DNA from: SAR202 cluster bacterium
GTDB taxonomy: Bacteria > Chloroflexota > Dehalococcoidia > Lucifugimonadales > UBA3495
Length of the DNA: 10,691 nucleotides
Assembly: GCA_009392095.1 (NCBI GenBank)
Contig: VFHF01000086.1
Coordinates: 1 to 10,691, forward strand
Direction of reading: 5' to 3'
A program made the position numbers and the translations under genes. Shown here one piece after another: positions 7,728 through 10,691 of the stretch; the stretch's first letter is position 1, and each line of letters begins with the position of its first letter. Below the pieces are notes generated by a model. It saw only the letters and a list, made by a program, of their open reading frames with translations. It searched no databases and was not told the DNA's origin.

Positions 7728-7756
7728 TTGCGCCTATGCGCATGCTCTGCTATCGT
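7728..7756 (+). promoter_or_regulatory. Weak candidate promoter of the cyclase gene
   Basis: TTGCGC (7728-7733) and TATCGT (7751-7756) are spaced by 17 bases and match three and four of six consensus positions. Transcription would start near 7763, directly at the 17-base palindrome that follows. Matches are only moderate, so this is a hint. Confidence 0.25.
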
Positions 7757-7764
7757 GTCCGCGA

Positions 7765-7781
7765 ACCGGGACGGTCCCGGT
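7765..7781. repeat. 17-base inverted repeat ACCGGGAC-G-GTCCCGGT upstream of the cyclase gene
   Basis: Eight-base arms form a perfect palindrome around one central G, 29 bases before the cyclase ATG. No T-run follows, so it does not look like an intrinsic terminator. Its symmetry and place just downstream of a candidate promoter suit an operator for a dimeric regulator, or a hairpin in the leader. Confidence 0.5.
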
Positions 7782-7800
7782 CTTAACCCAACTGCATTAC

Positions 7801-7807
7801 GGAGGAG
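7801..7807 (+). promoter_or_regulatory. Ribosome binding site of the cyclase gene
   Basis: GGAGGAG lies three bases before the ATG at 7811 (six from the GGAG core). It is the strongest SD on the plus strand and fixes the start. Confidence 0.75.
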
Positions 7808-7810
7808 ACC

Positions 7811-8728
7811 ATGGAGCGCCGCGTACCGACGAAAGCCGAAGTGTTGGCATACCTGAAAGAAGACCGGAACTGGGGCCGTTGGGGCGAAGACGACCAAGTC
7901 GGCGCGGTCAACATGGTCACGCCGGAGAAGCGGCTCGCTGCAGCCGCAACGGTTAAATCTGGCCGGGCCGTCTCCCTCAGCAGGGAGTTCCCCAAGACTC
8001 CAGCTCCCAACAACCCAACCCCTGCCCACCACTACATGAAAAAGGTCTTCCGGGGGGAAGACTCAGGCTTCTCAGCCGATTACTACGGAATCTCCTACCA
8101 CGGCACCGCCACCACCCACCTGGATGCGCTGTGCCACGTCTGGGACGAGAACGGTATGTGGAACGGCCGGGTCCATGATGACACCGTCACCATGGATGGC
8201 GCGGTGTGGGGGTCGGTTGAGCATTGGAAAGAGGGAATCATCACCCGGGGGGTGCTGCTGGATGTTCCCAAGTTCCGAGGAGTCCCCTACGTAACCATGG
8301 ACACTCCGGTGCACGGATGGGAACTGGAAGATATCGCCAAGGCCCAGGGTGTTGAGATGGCGCCGGGCGATGCGCTCATCGTGTACAGCGGCCGCGACAA
8401 GTGGAACGATGACGGTAACCCTCTCTGGGGCGGAGACCCCAACGAACGGCCCGGACTGCACGCATCCTGCCTGAAGTTCATCCGCGAGTCTGATTGCTGC
8501 TTGCTGGTCTGGGACATGATGGACTTCACACCCAACGGTTACGACCTAGCGTGGTCCGTTCATGGCTCCATTTTCGCCTATGGCATCGGCCTGCTGGACA
8601 ACGCCTTTCTGCAGCCATTGGCGGAGGCCTGCGCGGAAGAGGGACGCTACGAGTTCATGCTCACCGTGAACCCACTGCGGGTGGTCGGCGGCACCGGCTC
8701 CCCCGTGAACCCGGTGGCTATTCTTTAA
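7811..8728 (+). CDS. Cyclase family protein (kynurenine formamidase-like metal-dependent hydrolase)
   Basis: This 305-residue protein belongs to the cyclase/KynB-like hydrolase family, metal enzymes that hydrolyse amide or ester bonds such as formylkynurenine, isatin or related lactones. The family starts with NWGRWGEDDQVGAVNMVTPE, as here (20-39). The metal-binding motif is SYHGTATTHLDALCH (95-109), with His97, His103, Asp105 and His109 as likely ligand or catalytic positions, equivalent to HxGTHxDxPxH in KynB. GVLLDVPKFRG, GDALIVYSGR and the C-terminal segment RYEFMLTVNPLRVVGGTGSP are further family marks. Length is normal. The strong SD GGAGGAG supports the ATG. It follows coxG after 91 bp and could be the last gene of the plus-strand unit, ending at the hairpin at 8826-8860. 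Family sure, substrate unknown; kynurenine pathway partners are absent. Confidence 0.9.
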   Translation: MERRVPTKAEVLAYLKEDRNWGRWGEDDQVGAVNMVTPEKRLAAAATVKSGRAVSLSREFPKTPAPNNPTPAHHYMKKVFRGEDSGFSADYYGISYHGTATTHLDALCHVWDENGMWNGRVHDDTVTMDGAVWGSVEHWKEGIITRGVLLDVPKFRGVPYVTMDTPVHGWELEDIAKAQGVEMAPGDALIVYSGRDKWNDDGNPLWGGDPNERPGLHASCLKFIRESDCCLLVWDMMDFTPNGYDLAWSVHGSIFAYGIGLLDNAFLQPLAEACAEEGRYEFMLTVNPLRVVGGTGSPVNPVAIL

Positions 8729-8825
8729 AGATGCCGGGGAACTTGACCACCCAGATGTAACCTTGAGTGAAGCGAAAGGTCTGCCGAGGTGAAGAATGAC
8801 AGCGTTGAGGAACGTCCACAGAATA

Positions 8826-8860
8826 AGAAAAAGGGCGGGGTGATCCCCCGCCCTTTTTCT
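8826..8860. terminator. Bidirectional rho-independent terminator between convergent genes
   Basis: Arms AGAAAAAGGGCGGGG (8826-8840) and CCCCGCCCTTTTTCT (8846-8860) form a perfect 15-bp stem with the five-base loop TGATC. The GC core is flanked by an A-run on one side and a T-run on the other, so both strands give a hairpin followed by U residues. It lies 98 bases after the cyclase stop and 23 bases after the CetZ-like stop, as expected for a terminator serving both. Confidence 0.9.
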
Positions 8861-8882
8861 ATAGGAACCCTTCCCAGGCGTT

Positions 8883-10004
8883 TTAGATGACCGAGGGCTC
8901 CACCACGCTGTCGGTCACAGTGTGATGGTTCGACGGCGTAGAGCCGTTCAGCTCCTGCACGCGTTTTCGCATCTGGTCTAAACGGCTGAAGTCGGTGATC
9001 CCGGAAACCAAGGTGATCGCCGACAGATACTTGGTCCGGCGGTCAGGATAATCTCCGTAGCGGACCTTGCTCACGGTGGTCATTTCTTCCAGCCTGGCTC
9101 TGCCTACGGAGATCGCCTGGGTGTACAGGTGCTCCGGCCTGCCGTGGACTATCAGCGACGCCGAACGGGCGCCCGATACGTCCGTCGGGAAGGTGAGCAC
9201 GCTTTTTTCCACGCTGCGCTCTATGATGCTCTCCAACTCATGGGTGCCGGGCTCCATTCCGCCACGCCAAAACTGGGACCTCACCCTGATCTCTTCGGCG
9301 CAGTGGCCGATGGTTGATACATCGCCGATCAGTCCCATGGTGGCTTTGATCTCAGAAGAGCTGAACACCTCCTGTGGCGGAGGGCGAATCTCTCCGGCCG
9401 TCAGTACCGTAGTGAGGGTCTGGGCCAGGTTCTCATTGACCCTTTGAAACATCGCCTCTACCGATTCCCTGGTGACCTGGGCCTTTTCGTACTGCTGGTT
9501 GTCCACCAGCAGGATGTTGTTGAAGTAGTGGTTCCAAAGCTCAAAGCTCTTGATGGTGTTGGAAAGGTTCAGCGCCTCTTTGTCGTTGGGCATCCCGCTG
9601 ACCGAGGGCACCACGCCGATCCCGTAAACCGGGATGTGCTTGTAGATTTTCTTCAACTCATTGGCCAGTACGAAACTACCCCCAGCGCCTGTCCCGCCGC
9701 CCAATCCGGCTGCGATCCAAATCACTTCAGGGTCCCGTTTCCGCACCATTGCGTCGATGGAATCCATCATCTGGGCCAGCGACTTCTCGGCGATACTGGC
9801 GCCGAGGTCGATATCTGAGCCTACTCCCCGTCCCCGGAGCGCGTATTTCCCGATCAAGACCTTTTCACGGATGTAACGCAGGCCGGACAGGTCTGCCTCT
9901 TCCGTGTTGATTGCGATGGCGCTGTAGAGGCGGCGGTTCATTCCCATGAGGGAATTGACTATCTTGCCCCCCGCCTGTCCGAAACCGATCCAAAGTACTC
10001 TCAT
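8883..10004 (-). CDS. CetZ-like tubulin/FtsZ-superfamily GTPase
   Basis: This 373-residue cytoskeletal GTPase polymerises into filaments if it acts like its relatives. All nucleotide loops are visible: T1 WIGFGQAGGKIVN (5-17), T2 AINTEEADLSGL (31-42), T3 VLIGKYALRGRGVGSD (49-64), T4 signature AAGLGGGTGAGGS (98-110), and T6 region ILLVDNQQ (164-171). The words GFGQAGGK, the VLIG-G-GVG stretch and SSEIKATM followed by VSTIG match archaeal CetZ, not FtsZ. The T7 loop has Glu218 (SSSE), the position of the catalytic glutamate in Haloferax CetZ1, instead of the FtsZ NxDxxD. A bacterial FtsZ C-terminal peptide is absent. I chose ATG 10002-10004 over an upstream in-frame GTG (10091) because GGAGGGAGGG precedes it and the family begins here. 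It lies 153 bp downstream of the zinc-ribbon gene on the same strand. It could shape cells, act in envelope organisation, or do something new. Confidence 0.88.
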   Translation of the reverse strand: MRVLWIGFGQAGGKIVNSLMGMNRRLYSAIAINTEEADLSGLRYIREKVLIGKYALRGRGVGSDIDLGASIAEKSLAQMMDSIDAMVRKRDPEVIWIAAGLGGGTGAGGSFVLANELKKIYKHIPVYGIGVVPSVSGMPNDKEALNLSNTIKSFELWNHYFNNILLVDNQQYEKAQVTRESVEAMFQRVNENLAQTLTTVLTAGEIRPPPQEVFSSSEIKATMGLIGDVSTIGHCAEEIRVRSQFWRGGMEPGTHELESIIERSVEKSVLTFPTDVSGARSASLIVHGRPEHLYTQAISVGRARLEEMTTVSKVRYGDYPDRRTKYLSAITLVSGITDFSRLDQMRKRVQELNGSTPSNHHTVTDSVVEPSVI

Positions 10005-10008
10005 CTTT

Positions 10009-10018
10009 CCCTCCCTCC
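10009..10018 (-). promoter_or_regulatory. Ribosome binding site of the CetZ-like gene
   Basis: On the minus strand GGAGGGAGGG precedes the ATG at 10002-10004 with a short A-rich spacer. It supports this start over the GTG 29 codons upstream, whose extension (Arg/Gly-rich) has no family counterpart. Confidence 0.75.
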
Positions 10019-10157
10019 AGTGTCGGCCCGATACCGGCATCTGCTGGCCGGACCGCACATCTCCCTCCGAATTCTTTCGGCGTACACCCACTGCGTCTAG
10101 CCCATTACGTGCCCTGGCTCAAAATCGATAACCGTTCAAGAACCGGCACGCTACGAT

Positions 10158-10349
10158 CTAGTAATCGCGGTCGGCGTCGGTGATGGAGTTGTGGAACTCC
10201 TTGCTTTCATGGCAGATCTGGCACTCCCCCCAGCTGATGGGGCCGTTAGCCGTCTCTATGACCCAATGGTGCTTGCAGGCAGGTTCAGCCGGTTCTTCGG
10301 CCACCGCCGTGACAGCCACGTCTTCCACCAAGTCTTTTTCAATAACCAT
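10158..10349 (-). CDS. Small Cys/His zinc-ribbon protein
   Basis: This 63-residue protein has an acidic, Ala/Val/Glu-rich N-terminus (1-24) and a compact Cys/His module: Cys25, His27, His28 (CKHHW), then ISWGECQICHESKEF with Cys43, Cys46 and His47. The CxHHW-x(n)-GPxSxGxCxxC-x-x-x-EF pattern is one I associate with small uncharacterised proteins of Chloroflexota and Actinobacteria, often CxxCG. It very likely binds one zinc ion. It could be a nucleic-acid or protein-binding adaptor; no function is known to me. I chose the ATG at 10347-10349 over the TTG two codons upstream because GGAGG ends six bases before it. It is upstream of the CetZ-like gene on the same strand with no terminator between, so co-transcription is plausible. 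Confidence 0.75.
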   Translation of the reverse strand: MVIEKDLVEDVAVTAVAEEPAEPACKHHWVIETANGPISWGECQICHESKEFHNSITDADRDY

Positions 10350-10351
10350 GA

Positions 10352-10462
10352 TCAACCTCCAGGGCGGGTTATCCCCGCGCTAGCGCAAAGGGCTGGATTC
10401 GCCCTTGATATTGCGAGCGGCACTGTTTTTAAAGCCCGACAAGCCGAAACCTTTTCTACCAC
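10352..10462 (-). CDS. Possible 36-residue leader ORF upstream of the zinc-ribbon gene
   Basis: A GTG at 10460-10462 begins an ORF of 36 codons ending in TGA (10352-10354), two bases before the ATG of the zinc-ribbon gene. The downstream gene's SD lies inside its last codons. The GTG is preceded by AGGAGGTGA (10464-10472), a perfect nine-base complement of the 16S anti-SD, though the spacing (4 bases from AGGAGG) is slightly short. The predicted peptide starts VVEKVSACRALK, has two Cys, and resembles nothing known. Such an arrangement would couple translation of the two genes. It may be a chance ORF; only conservation can decide. Confidence 0.35.
   Translation of the reverse strand: MVEKVSACRALKTVPLAISRANPALCASAGITRPGG
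10364..10406 (-). promoter_or_regulatory. Tandem hairpins in the leader of the zinc-ribbon gene
   Basis: Read on the minus strand, AAGGGC-N7-GCCCTT (10406 to 10388), the 10-base palindrome GCGCTAGCGC (10386 to 10377) and GCGGG-GATAA-CCCGC (10378 to 10364) follow one another directly upstream of the SD. They could fold the translation start region and so control initiation. No known riboswitch class is recognised, and there is no T-run that would make either a terminator. Confidence 0.35.
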
Positions 10463-10691
10463 TTCACCTCCTCCGACGGTACCTATCGGCAAGTCTTTAT
10501 GTCAACAGAATTTAAAACTATTTTAGATCATTTTTTAAACTTTGACCAATTATTAGGCATATTGAAGGTTTCGTTGATTCAAAAAAGCCAGGAGGTATCC
10601 CACTGGTCTTCATCGGCCAACAATGCGGACCGGGCTAGCCCGTCCAATCGGCCCTTGAAATCCACCAGTTAAATTGTCCAATTTTGTTGAG
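10463..10691. other. AT-rich region without a supported gene
   Basis: Apart from the SD of the leader ORF and a candidate promoter, this stretch to the window end carries no gene I can support. A 28-codon minus-strand frame (10579-10665) and an overlapping plus-strand frame are both too short and unrecognised. The AT-rich tract around 10505-10560 is typical of promoter DNA. A gene beginning beyond the window edge cannot be judged. Confidence 0.4.
10520..10549 (-). promoter_or_regulatory. Candidate promoter of the zinc-ribbon / CetZ-like unit
   Basis: On the minus strand TAAAAT (10525 to 10520; five of six -10 matches) follows TTGGTC (10549 to 10544; only the leading TTG matches) after 18 bases of A/T-rich DNA. 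A start near 10513 would give a leader of about 165 bases containing the small ORF and the hairpins. A perfect TTGACA at 10505 to 10500 has no good -10 at proper distance. Confidence 0.35.

Noticed and set aside
7736..7743. Eight-base palindrome ATGCGCAT upstream of the cyclase gene
   Set aside because: Too short to mean anything by itself and expected by chance in GC-rich DNA.
10001..10060. 19-residue ORF ending in an ATGA overlap with the CetZ-like start, similar in layout to the zinc-ribbon leader ORF
   Set aside because: Its SD (GGAGGG) is only two bases from the ATG and the peptide is Arg/Gly-rich. Overlap of the TGA with the ATG follows simply from AGATGA. Not enough to call.
10005..10091. 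29-residue N-terminal extension of the CetZ-like protein from GTG 10091
   Set aside because: It has no family counterpart and is basic and low-complexity. The ATG at 10004 has a strong SD and starts exactly at the T1 strand.
10579..10665. 28-codon minus-strand frame (GTG start, Asp/Leu-rich, ends in DTSWLF)
   Set aside because: The composition looks protein-like, but there is no SD, it follows a TAA immediately, and it is unrecognised. It may be the last trace of a decayed gene.
1..10691. CRISPR arrays, tRNA/rRNA genes, insertion sequences, phage or toxin-antitoxin genes
   Set aside because: I looked for regularly spaced direct repeats, tRNA-like cloverleaf signatures (GGTTCGAATCC-type T arms), transposase motifs and terminal repeats and found none.

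Overview
The window reads as bacterial DNA of moderately high GC, with AT-rich intergenic flanks. It has Shine-Dalgarno sequences such as GGAGGT, GGAGGAG and GGAGGG, a TATAAT-type -10 box and a lipoprotein signal peptide. The gene mix suggests an environmental Chloroflexota (SAR202/Dehalococcoidia-like) bacterium: MmgE/PrpD, a DAO-type flavoenzyme, an M20 amidohydrolase, CoxG, a cyclase-family hydrolase, TPR proteins, a CetZ-like tubulin and a tiny Cys/His zinc-ribbon protein. That assignment is an inference from gene content; there is no rRNA or other phylogenetic marker here.

Layout. (1) Positions 38-2079, minus strand: a C-terminal piece of a TIGR03086/DinB-like metal-binding protein without its N-terminal half, a ~260 bp gap, then an intact MmgE/PrpD-family protein with a clear SD and promoter. 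(2) Positions 2212-5953, plus strand: four paralogous TPR genes. The first is a lipoprotein broken by a frameshift near 2551-2557. The second is a short membrane-anchored copy broken by a frameshift in a CCCC run at 4570-4573. The third and fourth are intact. A complete FAD-dependent DAO-family oxidoreductase sits between the first and second. (3) Positions 6007-8728, plus strand: an M20-family N-carbamoyl-amino-acid/allantoate-type amidohydrolase, a CoxG/SRPBCC protein and a metal-dependent cyclase-family hydrolase. Most plus-strand genes lie 20-120 bp apart and could form one long operon or two, with a possible internal promoter and operator-like palindrome before the cyclase gene. (4) A perfect 15-bp hairpin at 8826-8860 with T/A tracts on both sides is a convincing bidirectional terminator between convergent units. 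(5) Positions 8883-10349, minus strand: a CetZ-like tubulin/FtsZ-superfamily GTPase preceded by a 63-residue zinc-ribbon protein. The small gene has a structured leader containing a 36-codon ORF with a perfect 9-nt anti-SD match.

How the genes may work together. The enzymes (MmgE/PrpD, DAO, M20 hydrolase, cyclase-family hydrolase) look like scavenging catabolism of small organic nitrogen or carboxylic compounds, but the exact substrates cannot be read from sequence. The TPR proteins appear to be an expanding and decaying local family with a shared C-terminal tail. The most unusual item is the CetZ-like cytoskeletal GTPase. It keeps all recognisable nucleotide-binding loops and the T7 glutamate of archaeal CetZ rather than the NxDxxD of FtsZ, and it sits beside a small zinc-ribbon gene with a leader ORF.
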